The notes beneath the pieces were generated by a model. It did no database searches, was not told the DNA's origin, and saw only the letters and a list, made by a program, of their open reading frames with translations. A stretch of 64,000 nt of DNA. Source: Pseudoduganella umbonata. Lineage in GTDB: Bacteria; Pseudomonadota; Gammaproteobacteria; Burkholderiales; Burkholderiaceae_D. The DNA lies in contig NZ_JACHXS010000014.1 of assembly GCF_014192225.1 (NCBI RefSeq), positions 124,001 to 188,000 on the forward strand, given 5' to 3'. The translations under genes and the position numbers were made by a program. This document shows, in pieces, positions 47,916-57,132 of this stretch (the stretch's first letter is position 1; each line of letters starts with the position of its first letter).

Positions 47916-49198
47916 TAACGGCCCTCCCGGCTACGGGACGATTCACGCGCGCGGTTCTGGTCGCCGGAGTACGGCTGGTCAGGCGGCGGCAGCAACACGG
48001 CGGTCGGCGGCGGTGCGGTCACGTTGGCGCGTTGCGCCTCGGTGGCCGCAACCTGCGCAATCAGTTTATCGAGCGGCAGGTACAGCAGGTTGCTGCCGGC
48101 CTTCGCATCGACCATCACCTTGCTGGTGTTAGAGAAGATCTGCTGCATCGTGTCCAGGTACATGCGGTCGCGCGTCACGCCCGGTGCTTTCTGGTACTCG
48201 ACCAATACCGACTTGAAGCGGTCGGCATTACCGCTGGCGTTTTCCACCACCATCGAACGATACGCTTCGGCTTCCTGCAACAGGCGGAAGGCGGCGCCGC
48301 GCGCCGTCGGCACGACCTGGTTGGCATAAGCAGCGCCTTCGTTCTTCAGGCGTTCGCGGTCCTGGCCGGCCTTGACGGCGTCGTCGAACGCGGTCTGTAC
48401 CTGCTCCGGCGGCTGCACGCCCTGCATCGTCACGTTGGTGACCATGGCGCCGGACGCATAGCGGTCGAGGATCTGCTGCATCAGTTGCAGCGTGTCGTAG
48501 GCCACTTTCTCGCGCCCTTCATACAGCACAAAGTCCATCTTGCTGCGGCCGACGATCTCGCGGATCGCCGTTTCGGCAACCTGGCGCACGGTATCTTCCG
48601 CGTCGCGGTTGTTGTACAGCCAGGCCACGGGATCCTTCAGCCGGTACTGCACGGCGAACTGGATGTCGATGATGTTCTCGTCATCGGTCAGCATCAGCGA
48701 CTCGCGTGCCTGCTTGTTGCGGACATTGCCGCGATAGCCGACTTCCACCGTGCGCACCTGCGACACGTTGACGGTCTCGTTGGCCTGGAACGGATACGGC
48801 CAGCGCCAGTTGAAACCGGCCGGCGTGTCGTGGCTGTAGCGGCCGAACGTGGTCACGATGCCCTTCTGCCCTTCCTGCACGATGAACGCGCCGCTTGCCA
48901 GCCAGACCAGCAGGGCGATTACCGCGACGGCGCCGACGGTCACGCCGGCACCTTTCAGTTCGCCTCCGCCGCTGCCACCGCCGCCGCCGCTGCCATTGTT
49001 GTTGTTACGGTTCTTGTTGCCGAACAGGCCGTTCAGGCGCTGGTTGAAGTCGCGCCAGAGCTGGTCGAGGTCCGGCGGTCCGTCGCCGGGCTTCTTGCCT
49101 TCCTGGGCCTGCCTGTTGTTGTCCTTGTCCTGGCCCCAGCGGGGGTCGTTCAGGGACAGCTTCAGGCCTAATCTTTTCGCTAGTGAGGAAAGAGGCAT
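47915..49198 (-). CDS. hflK: HflK, modulator of FtsH protease
   Basis: A 427-residue partner of HflC. A hydrophilic head with a Gly/Asn-rich stretch (NKNRNNNNGSGGGGG) precedes the membrane helix (VTVGAVAVIALLVWLASG), the band-7 domain and a Pro-rich tail ending in an Arg/Glu/Ser cluster. It lies 3 nt downstream of hflX and overlaps hflC by 1 nt. Confidence 0.97.
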   Translation of the reverse strand: MPLSSLAKRLGLKLSLNDPRWGQDKDNNRQAQEGKKPGDGPPDLDQLWRDFNQRLNGLFGNKNRNNNNGSGGGGGSGGGELKGAGVTVGAVAVIALLVWLASGAFIVQEGQKGIVTTFGRYSHDTPAGFNWRWPYPFQANETVNVSQVRTVEVGYRGNVRNKQARESLMLTDDENIIDIQFAVQYRLKDPVAWLYNNRDAEDTVRQVAETAIREIVGRSKMDFVLYEGREKVAYDTLQLMQQILDRYASGAMVTNVTMQGVQPPEQVQTAFDDAVKAGQDRERLKNEGAAYANQVVPTARGAAFRLLQEAEAYRSMVVENASGNADRFKSVLVEYQKAPGVTRDRMYLDTMQQIFSNTSKVMVDAKAGSNLLYLPLDKLIAQVAATEAQRANVTAPPPTAVLLPPPDQPYSGDQNRARESSRSREGR

Positions 49199-49201
49199 GT
49201 T

Positions 49202-50338
49202 TTAGACATCGGTGAATGTGGAAATGGCATCGGGTGGCGTGTCGTCCTTCGGACGCAGATTCGCCTCCCGTTGAACCTGGGCTGTCTCGGTGATGGCCGC
49301 GCGCAGAAGATCGAGGCCGTCGCCGGTGCGGGCACTGATGAAAACGCGTGAAATCTTATCATGCTCATCACGTTCCACCGCCGGCTCCAGGCCAGCCGCG
49401 TCGATCTTGTTCCAGACCAGGATCTGCGGGATATGGTCGGCGCCGATTTCGCGCAGCACGGCGTTGACTTCTTCGATCTGTTCCATCCGCACCGGGCTGG
49501 CGCCGTCGACGACGTGCAGCAGCAGGTCGGCATGGATGGTTTCCTCGAGCGTGGCGCGGAAAGCCGCCACCAGCTGGTGCGGCAATTCGCGCACGAAGCC
49601 GACCGTATCGGAAATCACCACATTGCCGGCCTCCTCGCCCATGTAGACGCGGCGCGAAGTGGTGTCCAGCGTAGCGAACAACTGGTCCGCCACGTAGACG
49701 CCGGCCTTGGTCAGCGCATTGAACAGGGTCGATTTGCCGGCATTGGTATAGCCGACCAGCGACACCGAAAAGGCATTGTTGCGGCCGCGCGAACGGCGCT
49801 GCGTCTCGTGCTGCTTGCGCAGTTTCGCGAGGCGCGCGCGCAGCATCCGCACGCGCTCGCCGATCAGCCGGCGGTCCGTTTCCAGCTGGGTTTCACCCGG
49901 GCCGCGCAGGCCGATACCGCCCTTCTGGCGCTCGAGGTGAGTCCAGCCGCGGATCAGCCGCGTGGAAAGGTGCTGCAGCTGCGCCAGCTCGACCTGCAGC
50001 TTGCCCTCGTGGCTCTGGGCACGCTGGGCAAAGATGTCGAGGATCAGGCTGGTCCGGTCCAGCACCCGTACGTTCAGGCGCTTCTCCAGGTTGCGCTGCT
50101 GCGCAGGCGACAGGGCGTGGTTGAAGATGACGATCTCCAGTCCATGATCCTGCACGGCATGGCCGATCTCGTCGGCCTTGCCGCTGCCGACGAAATAGGC
50201 GGCATCGGGACTGGAACGCTTGCCGGTGACGGTCGTGATGGGCTCTGCTCCCGCCGAACGGGCGAGCAGCATCAACTCGTCGATACTGGCGGCGAAGTCG
50301 CCCTGACCGAAGTCCACACCAACTAAAGCTGCGCGCAT
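49202..50338 (-). CDS. hflX: HflX, ribosome-associated GTPase
   Basis: A 378-residue GTPase that splits stalled ribosomes, notably after heat stress. It has the N-terminal HflX subdomain with GLRGPGETQLETDRR and a G domain with VGYTNAGKSTLFN, DTVGF and NKID. The ATG at 50338 (MRAALVGVDFG) is preferred over a TTG 33 nt earlier on the basis of family starts. It sits between hfq and hflK. Confidence 0.96.
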   Translation of the reverse strand: MRAALVGVDFGQGDFAASIDELMLLARSAGAEPITTVTGKRSSPDAAYFVGSGKADEIGHAVQDHGLEIVIFNHALSPAQQRNLEKRLNVRVLDRTSLILDIFAQRAQSHEGKLQVELAQLQHLSTRLIRGWTHLERQKGGIGLRGPGETQLETDRRLIGERVRMLRARLAKLRKQHETQRRSRGRNNAFSVSLVGYTNAGKSTLFNALTKAGVYVADQLFATLDTTSRRVYMGEEAGNVVISDTVGFVRELPHQLVAAFRATLEETIHADLLLHVVDGASPVRMEQIEEVNAVLREIGADHIPQILVWNKIDAAGLEPAVERDEHDKISRVFISARTGDGLDLLRAAITETAQVQREANLRPKDDTPPDAISTFTDV

Positions 50339-50401
50339 GGGACGGTCAGGGGACGATGAAGCGGAAGGCAAAGCTGCGGCGTTGTCTCAACGATCAACGC
50401 G

Positions 50402-50638
50402 TTACTCCGCCTCGGAATCGATATTGAGGTTGACGGCGCGGGCCGGCACCACGGTCGAAATGGCATGCTTGTACACCATCTGCGTGACAGTATTGCGCAG
50501 CAAAACGACGTACTGGTCGAACGACTCGATATGACCCTGCAACTTGATGCCGTTGACGAGATAGATCGAGACGGGAACGTGCTCTTTGCGCAGCGCGTTC
50601 AGGAATGGGTCTTGTAACAATTGCCCTTTATTGCTCAT
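50402..50638 (-). CDS. hfq: Hfq, RNA chaperone
   Basis: A 78-residue Sm-like protein (LQDPFLNALRKEHVPVSIYLVNGIKLQG, FDQYVVLLRN, YKHAISTVVPAR) that forms a hexamer and pairs small RNAs with mRNAs. The C-terminal tail is short (about 12 residues after the Sm core), as in other betaproteobacteria. GGAG lies six bases before the ATG. First gene of hfq-hflX-hflK-hflC. Confidence 0.98.
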   Translation of the reverse strand: MSNKGQLLQDPFLNALRKEHVPVSIYLVNGIKLQGHIESFDQYVVLLRNTVTQMVYKHAISTVVPARAVNLNIDSEAE

Positions 50639-51052
50639 AACAGCTCCAGTTTATGTTGTTGTGTTGGAATTGGAGGCGAAACGCTTGAATTCAAGTGCCG
50701 GCTACTCCTTATTGCAGAGGTAAAAAGCCCCTCCGCCAGACGGAAATGCTTCGAAGCTACTGTAACCGGTTTTTGCGATTTATGCAGGGGTGTCCGAATG
50801 AAAACAAGGAAAAAATTGCATTCGGAATGTGAAGTTTCTGGAAGGGCTGTACACAGGGGGCTGCCCCTCGTAAGTGCTGGCTCAATCGATTACTAGCGCC
50901 ATTGCCAGGGGACTGCCCCAGGTTTCGCAAGCGCTACGCCAGCGCGGCGAAAACCGGGGTCAGTCCCCTCGCCACGCTACTGGCGAGTGCTTCTACCGAC
51001 ACTTACCGGGGACAGACCCCTGATATTCAGCTGCCACCGGCCGTATTCCGTA
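50639..51052. other. Intergenic region between der and hfq
   Basis: A 414-nt gap. No gene is convincing in it. It holds four GGGG-N5-CCCC-type hairpin cores at 50855-51022 and, nearer hfq, the presumed hfq promoter region, in which I see no clear -35/-10 pair. Confidence 0.6.
50855..51022. repeat. Cluster of four GGGG..CCCC hairpin cores
   Basis: AGGGGGCTGCCCCT (50855-50868), CAGGGGACTGCCCCAG (50906-50921), CCGGGGTCAGTCCCCTC (50954-50970) and CCGGGGACAGACCCCTG (51006-51022) occur at intervals of about 50 bp. GTAAGTG after the first and CACTTAC before the last are complementary, so the whole cluster may fold. Same family as the elements at 9144 and 61918. Confidence 0.85.
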
Positions 51053-52399
51053 TCAGCTCTTCTCGCGCTTGTCGAACGGATTCTTACCCGTGCGCAATTC
51101 AATGCGCAGCGGCGTGCCGACCAGCTGGAACGTTTCGCGGAAATGCTTTTCCAGGTAGCGCTTGTAAGGCTCGCTGATGGCATCCAGCGAGTTGCCGTGG
51201 ATGACGATCACCGGCGGGTTCATGCCGCCCTGGTGGGCGTAGCGCAACTTCGGCCGCAGGCCGCCTTTACGCTTCGGCTCCTGCTTTTCGATGGCTTCCT
51301 GCAGCGCGCGGGTCAGTTTCGGCGTCGACAGGTCGGCCATGGCCGCACCGTAGGCGGCATCGACGGACTTCATCAGCGGGCCGATGCCGGTACCCTTCAG
51401 CGCCGAGATGAAGTGGGTCTTGGCGAAGCCGAGGAAATCGAGCTTGCGGTCCATGTCGTTCTTGACCTGGTCGCGCTGGTGCGTCTGCAGGCCATCCCAC
51501 TTGTTCACGGCCAGCACCAGGGCGCGGCCGGACTCCAGGATGAAGCCGGCAATGTGCGCATCCTGCTCGGAGATGTCCTGCTGGGCATCGAGCATCAGGA
51601 TGACCACGTTCGCTTCCGAGATCGACTGCAGCGTCTTGACGACCGAGAACTTCTCGATCGCCTCGAAGACCTTGCCGCGGCGGCGGATACCGGCCGTATC
51701 GATCAGCGTGTAGTGCTTGCCGTCGCGCTCGAACGGGATCTCGATCGAGTCGCGCGTGGTGCCCGGCATGTCGAACGCGATGACGCGCTCTTCGCCCAGC
51801 AGCGTGTTGATCAGCGTGGACTTGCCCACGTTCGGGCGGCCGACCAGCGCCAGCTTGATGCCGCGCTCGGACGGCAGCAGCTCTTCGGCATCTTCCGGGC
51901 GCGAAGCAAACGCCTTGTCCAGTGCTTCGTAGACCAGGTCGGTCACGCCGTCGCCGTGCGCGCCGGAGATCGCATACGGATCGCCCAGGCCCAGTTCGTA
52001 GAAGTCCGACACGGCCGAGGTGTATTTCATGCCCTCGGCCTTGTTCACCACCAGCAGCACCGGGCGGCCGCTGCGGCGCAGGAAATCGGTGATGGTCTTG
52101 TCGTGCGGCGTCATGCCCTGGCGGCCGTCGACGAGGAAGATCACCACGTCCGCTTCGGCCACGGCCTGCTTGGTCTGCAGGGCCATCTGGAACATGATGC
52201 CTTCCTTGGCGACCGGCTCGAAACCGCCTGTATCGATGACCAGGAAAGGACGTTCGCCGACGCGGCCCTCGCCATAGTGACGGTCACGCGTCAGACCAGG
52301 CAAGTCCGCCACCAGCGCGTCGCGCGAGCGGGTCAGACGATTGAAAAGGGTCGATTTCCCGACGTTCGGGCGCCCCACGAGTGCGATTACCGGCTTCAT
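51053..52399 (-). CDS. der: Der (EngA), double GTPase for 50S assembly
   Basis: A 448-residue protein with two tandem GTPase domains, each with its own P-loop (GRPNVGKSTLFN at the N terminus and GRPNVGKSTLIN near residue 187), and a C-terminal KH-like domain. It is essential for maturation of the large ribosomal subunit. Downstream of bamB, the common order. Confidence 0.98.
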   Translation of the reverse strand: MKPVIALVGRPNVGKSTLFNRLTRSRDALVADLPGLTRDRHYGEGRVGERPFLVIDTGGFEPVAKEGIMFQMALQTKQAVAEADVVIFLVDGRQGMTPHDKTITDFLRRSGRPVLLVVNKAEGMKYTSAVSDFYELGLGDPYAISGAHGDGVTDLVYEALDKAFASRPEDAEELLPSERGIKLALVGRPNVGKSTLINTLLGEERVIAFDMPGTTRDSIEIPFERDGKHYTLIDTAGIRRRGKVFEAIEKFSVVKTLQSISEANVVILMLDAQQDISEQDAHIAGFILESGRALVLAVNKWDGLQTHQRDQVKNDMDRKLDFLGFAKTHFISALKGTGIGPLMKSVDAAYGAAMADLSTPKLTRALQEAIEKQEPKRKGGLRPKLRYAHQGGMNPPVIVIHGNSLDAISEPYKRYLEKHFRETFQLVGTPLRIELRTGKNPFDKREKS

Positions 52400-52412
52400 T
52401 TGTTTTCTGCTC

Positions 52413-52541
52413 GACCGCGTTGGCGGTCATTAGTACTGCTTGGTTTTTGAAAATACTGAATGACCGCGCTCGCGGTCATTCTCACTGCGCAGCTGCTTGT
52501 TCAGTTACGAATTACTGTATTACTCGACCGCGATCGCGGTC
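52413..52541. repeat. Three GACCGC-N4-GCGGTC palindromes
   Basis: GACCGCGTTGGCGGTC (52413-52428), GACCGCGCTCGCGGTC (52462-52477) and GACCGCGATCGCGGTC (52526-52541). The first two are in the der-bamB gap and the third is inside the last codons of bamB (Thr-Ala-Ile-Ala-Val). They could form mRNA hairpins or bind a dimeric protein. Confidence 0.8.
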
Positions 52542-53674
52542 ACCGTTCCCGACTGGGTCTGGAAGATCATGTTCGAACCCGCGACCACCGGCACGGACTT
52601 GATCGCGCTGCCGTCGGTGGCCACGCGGCCCAGCATCGCGCCGTCTTCGCGCGACAGCAGGTGGATGTAACCCTGGAAATCGCCGACGGCCACCACGCGG
52701 CCGTACGACAGCGGCGTGGACAATGCGCGGTTGCCCAGCGAATCGTTCTTCCACGCGCTGGCCCCGCCTTCGCGGCTGAACGCGGACACATGGCCCTTGT
52801 CGTCCGCCACGAAGACGAAGCGCTGATCGGCGCCCACGCCCACGTCGGACGATGCCGGCTTGCTCCACTTGGCCGCGCCGGTGGACAGGTCGAAGCAGCC
52901 GACCTTGCCCTGGTACGTAACGGTGCAGATGTCGGTGCCGATGACGACCGGCGTACCGCCGATGTCCGACACGCGTTCCAGTTCGGTGGCGCCGCGCGGT
53001 TCCGCCACGGACACCTCGAAGCGCGGCACGCCGTTCGACAGGGCCAGCGACAGCAGCTTGCCGGCCGGCTGCGCCACGTACACGTTCGGCTGCGCCACCA
53101 CCATGCCCGGCGCGTTGCGCAGGGTCAGCGGCGGCGTGGTGCGCTGCAGGAACCACTTGCGGTCGCCGGTCCTGGTGTCGTAGGCGGTGATCTTGTTGTC
53201 CATGCTGCGCACGATGACCAGCTCGTCGGTCACGGCCGGCGCCGACAGCACTTCGGACGACGCCTGCACTTTCCACTGCACCTTGCCGGTTGCCGCGTCG
53301 AACGCCATCACGGTGCCCTTGGTGCCGCCGACCGCCACCAGCTTGCCGTTGGCGCCCACGCCCGCGGTCAGCTCGGTGCCGGCCTTCACTTTCCACTGCG
53401 AGCGGCCGGTGGCCGCATCGAGCCGTTCGATATTGCCATCGGCATCGGCCACGAACAACGCATTATCGGCCAGCGCCGGCGAAAACACGTACAGGCCGGC
53501 CTTGCCGACCGAATGCTTCCACACGACCTTGGCCGGGATCGGCGACTTGATGTCCACCAGCGCGGCAGGTGGATTCTTGTCCTTTTCCTTGAACGGGTTC
53601 AGCGAGCTGATGGTACTGCACGCGGCCGTCATGGACAGCAGGCTCACGCCGATGAGTTTACCGGTGATACGCAT
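52520..53674 (-). CDS. bamB: BamB, outer-membrane assembly lipoprotein
   Basis: A 384-residue lipoprotein of the BAM complex. The signal peptide ends in a lipobox (MTAAC, lipidated Cys about 19). The rest is an eight-bladed PQQ-type beta propeller with repeated AxDxxTGxxxWK-like motifs (LDAATGRSQWK, FDAATGKVQWK, YDTRTGDRKWF, FDLSTGAAKWS). It supports folding of outer-membrane proteins by BamA. Between yfgM-like and der. Confidence 0.96.
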   Translation of the reverse strand: MRITGKLIGVSLLSMTAACSTISSLNPFKEKDKNPPAALVDIKSPIPAKVVWKHSVGKAGLYVFSPALADNALFVADADGNIERLDAATGRSQWKVKAGTELTAGVGANGKLVAVGGTKGTVMAFDAATGKVQWKVQASSEVLSAPAVTDELVIVRSMDNKITAYDTRTGDRKWFLQRTTPPLTLRNAPGMVVAQPNVYVAQPAGKLLSLALSNGVPRFEVSVAEPRGATELERVSDIGGTPVVIGTDICTVTYQGKVGCFDLSTGAAKWSKPASSDVGVGADQRFVFVADDKGHVSAFSREGGASAWKNDSLGNRALSTPLSYGRVVAVGDFQGYIHLLSREDGAMLGRVATDGSAIKSVPVVAGSNMIFQTQSGTVTAIAVE

Positions 53675-53791
53675 AAATTAAACCTTGCTCCTAACAAGTG
53701 GAAGGCGGTACGGATGATGCAGGCCCGCGTGCCATCCTGCTGGCCGCGGGCCGGATGAAACCTGGCGCTCGCGCCAGCGTGGATCAGTAAA

Positions 53792-54445
53792 TCAGGCGGC
53801 GGCCGGCTTCGGTTCCGGCACCGTGCCGCCGACCGCTTCGAGTTTCAGCTCGATCAGCTGGCGTGCCGGATTCTTCTCGTCCGTACCGGCCAGCGCGGCC
53901 TGGTAGGCCGCACGCGCTTCGGCCAGCTTGTTCTGCGCGGCCAGCACGTCGCCCTTGCGATCGCTGACAGCGGCGGTGAACTTCTCCGGCACTTTGCCGT
54001 CCAGCGCCTTCAGGGCCGCATCGTAGGCCTTCTCGTCCAGCAGCACGCCGGCCAGGCGGATCTTCGCCACCGCCTGGTATTCGTCGTTGCCGTGTTCGAT
54101 CACCCACTGCAGCTTTGCCTTCGCGGTCTTCAGGTCGTTCGCCTCGAAGGCGCTCTTCGCCGCCGTCAGCGCGGCCATCTGCGCATACAGCGTGCGGCCG
54201 TAGCGGCTCTCGATATCGCCGGCGGCGCGCTGCACCTTGGCGTTGTCCTTGCCGACCGAGGACTGCAGCTCGTCGTACAGCGCGGACGCTTCGACGGCCT
54301 GCGTGCGCTGGTAATACTGCCACCCTGCCCAGCCGGAGTAGGCGGCCAGGCCGGCCACCAGCACCCACGTTGCGGCGTTGCCGTACCTAGCCCACCACGC
54401 CTTCAGGGAAGCGAGCTGTTCTTCTTCTTGGTGATCGAATGCCAT
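53792..54445 (-). CDS. YfgM-like tetratricopeptide protein
   Basis: A 217-residue inner-membrane protein with one N-terminal helix (WVLVAGLAAYSGWAGWQYY) and a periplasmic TPR domain (KIRLAGVLLDEKAYDAALKALDG). YfgM associates with the Sec translocon and periplasmic chaperones in E. coli. The start MAFDHQEEEQLASLKAWWARYGN is the family's typical N terminus. It is 18 nt downstream of hisS. Confidence 0.93.
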   Translation of the reverse strand: MAFDHQEEEQLASLKAWWARYGNAATWVLVAGLAAYSGWAGWQYYQRTQAVEASALYDELQSSVGKDNAKVQRAAGDIESRYGRTLYAQMAALTAAKSAFEANDLKTAKAKLQWVIEHGNDEYQAVAKIRLAGVLLDEKAYDAALKALDGKVPEKFTAAVSDRKGDVLAAQNKLAEARAAYQAALAGTDEKNPARQLIELKLEAVGGTVPEPKPAAA

Positions 54446-54463
54446 GGAATCTTTCCTTCGGGA

Positions 54464-55816
54464 TCAGTGATGGTGGTGGTGATCTTCGCAGTCGTCGCCG
54501 CAGTCGTGGCCGCCGATGATCTGGTCGACCACGTAGCCGACCACTTCCTCGAATGCCACCGCGGTCTGCTGCTGCTCGCCTTCGGCGCCGCGCAGCGCCT
54601 TGACGCTGGCGGTATTGTTGGCCACTTCGTCTTCGCCGATGATGATGGCGAACGACGCGCCGCTGCCGTCGGCCTTCTTCATCTGGCTCTTGAACGAACC
54701 GGCGCCGGCCGCGGTGGCGCAGTGCAGGATCACGTCCAGCCCGGCGTCGCGGATGCGCTCGCCCAGGATGAAGGCCTGCATCTGCGCTTCCGCCCCCTGG
54801 TGCACCAGGTACACGTCGCACTGGGCCGGAGCCGCCGTTTCGCCGGCCGATTTCATCAGCTCGATCAGGCGCTCGATGCCCATCGCGAAGCCGACCGCCG
54901 GCGTCGGCTTGCCGCCGAACTGTTCGATCAGCGGATCGTAGCGGCCGCCGGCGCACACGGTGCCCTGCGCGCCCAGTTCGTCGGTGACCCATTCGAACAC
55001 GGTGCGGTTGTAGTAGTCGATGCCGCGCACCAGGCGCGTGTTGACGGTGTACTGCACGGCGTTGCGGTCGAGGATGTTCTTCACGCCCTCGAAGTGCTTC
55101 AGGGATTCCTCGCCCAGGTAGTCGAGCAGTTTCGGCGCGTTGTCGACGATTGCCTGCAGTGCCGGGTTCTTGGTATCCAGGATGCGCAGCGGGTTGGTGT
55201 GCAGGCGGCGCTTGGCGTCCGCGTCGAGCAGTTCCTCGTGCTGTTCCAGGTACTTGATCAGGTCCACGCGGTGCGCGGCGCGCTCGGCCGCGTCGCCGAT
55301 CGAATTCAGTTCCAGGCGGATGTCGGGCAGGCCCAGGTCGTCCCACAGGCGACGGCACAGCACGATCAGCTCGGCATCGATGTCCGGGCCGGTGAAGCCC
55401 ACGGCTTCCGCGCCGAACTGGTGGAACTGCCGGTAGCGGCCGCGCTGCGGGCGCTCGTGGCGGAACATCTGGCCCTTGTACCACAGGCGCTTCGGGCCGT
55501 CGTACACGAGGTTATGCTCGAGCACGGCGCGCACCACGCCGGCCGTGCCTTCCGGGCGCAGCGTCAGCTGGTCGCCGTTCATCGAATCTTCGAACGAATA
55601 CATTTCCTTTTCGACGATATCGGTCACGGCGCCGATGGCGCGCGCGAACAGGCGGGTTTCCTCGACGATCGGCGTGCGGATGTTCTGGTAGCCGTAGCTC
55701 TGCAGGATCGACTGCGCGGTGTTCTCGAAGATTTCCCACAGGTGGGCATCGGCGGGCAGGATGTCCGGCATCCCTTTGACCGACGTGATCTTCTCTGCTT
55801 TTTTGTTTTCGGACAT
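54464..55816 (-). CDS. hisS: Histidyl-tRNA synthetase with natural His-rich tail
   Basis: A 450-residue class II synthetase that charges tRNA-His. Motif 2 and the HisA/HisB boxes are present (RHERPQRGRYRQFHQF, LVRGIDYYNRTVFEW, CAGGRYDPL). The unusual feature is the C terminus: after the anticodon-binding domain it ends in HDCGDDCEDHHHHH, two cysteines and five terminal histidines, which looks like a metal-binding tail. The start at 55816 is taken from family alignment. It lies between ispG and yfgM. Confidence 0.97.
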   Translation of the reverse strand: MSENKKAEKITSVKGMPDILPADAHLWEIFENTAQSILQSYGYQNIRTPIVEETRLFARAIGAVTDIVEKEMYSFEDSMNGDQLTLRPEGTAGVVRAVLEHNLVYDGPKRLWYKGQMFRHERPQRGRYRQFHQFGAEAVGFTGPDIDAELIVLCRRLWDDLGLPDIRLELNSIGDAAERAAHRVDLIKYLEQHEELLDADAKRRLHTNPLRILDTKNPALQAIVDNAPKLLDYLGEESLKHFEGVKNILDRNAVQYTVNTRLVRGIDYYNRTVFEWVTDELGAQGTVCAGGRYDPLIEQFGGKPTPAVGFAMGIERLIELMKSAGETAAPAQCDVYLVHQGAEAQMQAFILGERIRDAGLDVILHCATAAGAGSFKSQMKKADGSGASFAIIIGEDEVANNTASVKALRGAEGEQQQTAVAFEEVVGYVVDQIIGGHDCGDDCEDHHHHH

Positions 55817-55842
55817 GACTTGAGTTCTTTTGATGGCAGCCG

Positions 55843-57132
55843 TCAGACGACGGCGGATGTCGAGTAATTCTTTTTTACGTAGTCCAGCACGATCTGCTGG
55901 AAATCCTGGACGATCGTGTCGCCGCGCAGCGTGGCCACTTTCTGGCCGTCGACGAACACCGGCGCGGCCGGCGATTCGCCGGTGCCCGGCAGGCTGATGC
56001 CGATGTTGGCGTGCTTCGATTCGCCGGGGCCGTTGACGATGCAGCCCATCACGGCCACGTTCATCGCTTCCACGCCCGGATGGCTCTTCTTCCATTCCGG
56101 CATCTGCTCGCGCAGGAAGGTCTGGATATCGTCCGCCAGTTCCTGGAACGTGGTCGACGTGGTGCGCCCACAGCCCGGGCAGGCGATCACCATCGGCATG
56201 AACTTGCGCAAGCCCATCGTCTGCAGGATTTCCTGGCCGACGATGACTTCCTTCGTGCGGTCGCCGCCCGGTTCCGGCGTCAGCGAAATGCGGATCGTGT
56301 CGCCGATGCCTTCCTGCAGCAGCACGGACAGCGCGGCCGTCGAGGCAACGATGCCTTTGCTGCCCATGCCCGCTTCCGTCAGTCCCAGGTGCAGCGCGTA
56401 GTCGCACCGCTTGGCCAGTTCGCGGTAAACGGCGATCAGGTCCTGCACACCCGATACTTTACAGGACAGCACGATCTTGTCGCGGCCCAGGCCGATTTCC
56501 TCGGCGCGCTGGGCATTCTCGATGGCGGACGTGATCAGCGCTTCGTACATCACCGCCTGCGCGCTCCAGGGATTCGCGCGGACCGCGTTCTCGTCCATAA
56601 TGCGGGCCAGCAGGGCCTGGTCCAGCGAGCCCCAGTTGACGCCGATGCGCACCGGCTTCTGGTGGCGGATCGCCACTTCGATCATCTGGGCGAACTGCGT
56701 GTCGCGCTTGGCGCCTTTGCCCACGTTGCCGGGGTTGATGCGGTATTTCGACAGCGCCGCGGCACAGTCCGGATACTCGGTGAGCAGCGTGTGGCCGTTG
56801 TAATGAAAATCACCGACCAGCGGCACGTCGATGCCCATCTTGTCGAGCTGGTCGCGGATGTACGGCACGGCTTGCGCCGCTTCCGGACGATCCACCGTCA
56901 GGCGCACCAGCTCGGAACCGGCGCGGGCCAGTTCCTTGATCTGGATCGCCGTGCCGACAGCGTCGGCGGTATCGGTATTGGTCATCGACTGCACGACGAC
57001 GGGATGGTCGCCGCCGACCCACACCTTGCGGTCGCCGTGCGCGACCAGCACGCCCTTGCTGGCGCGGCGCGCCAGGGGGCCGGAAGGGATCGCGTTAGAA
57101 GGTATGGCGGTAATAAGTTCGGACATGCTCAT
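55843..57132 (-). CDS. ispG: IspG, 4-hydroxy-3-methylbut-2-enyl diphosphate synthase
   Basis: A 429-residue [4Fe-4S] enzyme of the non-mevalonate isoprenoid pathway. The cluster cysteines are in CPGCGR and MGCIVNGPGE. It needs ferredoxin/flavodoxin electrons and clusters supplied by systems such as the isc operon at the start of the window. The start overlaps the rodZ stop by 1 nt (TAATG). Confidence 0.97.
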   Translation of the reverse strand: MSMSELITAIPSNAIPSGPLARRASKGVLVAHGDRKVWVGGDHPVVVQSMTNTDTADAVGTAIQIKELARAGSELVRLTVDRPEAAQAVPYIRDQLDKMGIDVPLVGDFHYNGHTLLTEYPDCAAALSKYRINPGNVGKGAKRDTQFAQMIEVAIRHQKPVRIGVNWGSLDQALLARIMDENAVRANPWSAQAVMYEALITSAIENAQRAEEIGLGRDKIVLSCKVSGVQDLIAVYRELAKRCDYALHLGLTEAGMGSKGIVASTAALSVLLQEGIGDTIRISLTPEPGGDRTKEVIVGQEILQTMGLRKFMPMVIACPGCGRTTSTTFQELADDIQTFLREQMPEWKKSHPGVEAMNVAVMGCIVNGPGESKHANIGISLPGTGESPAAPVFVDGQKVATLRGDTIVQDFQQIVLDYVKKNYSTSAVV

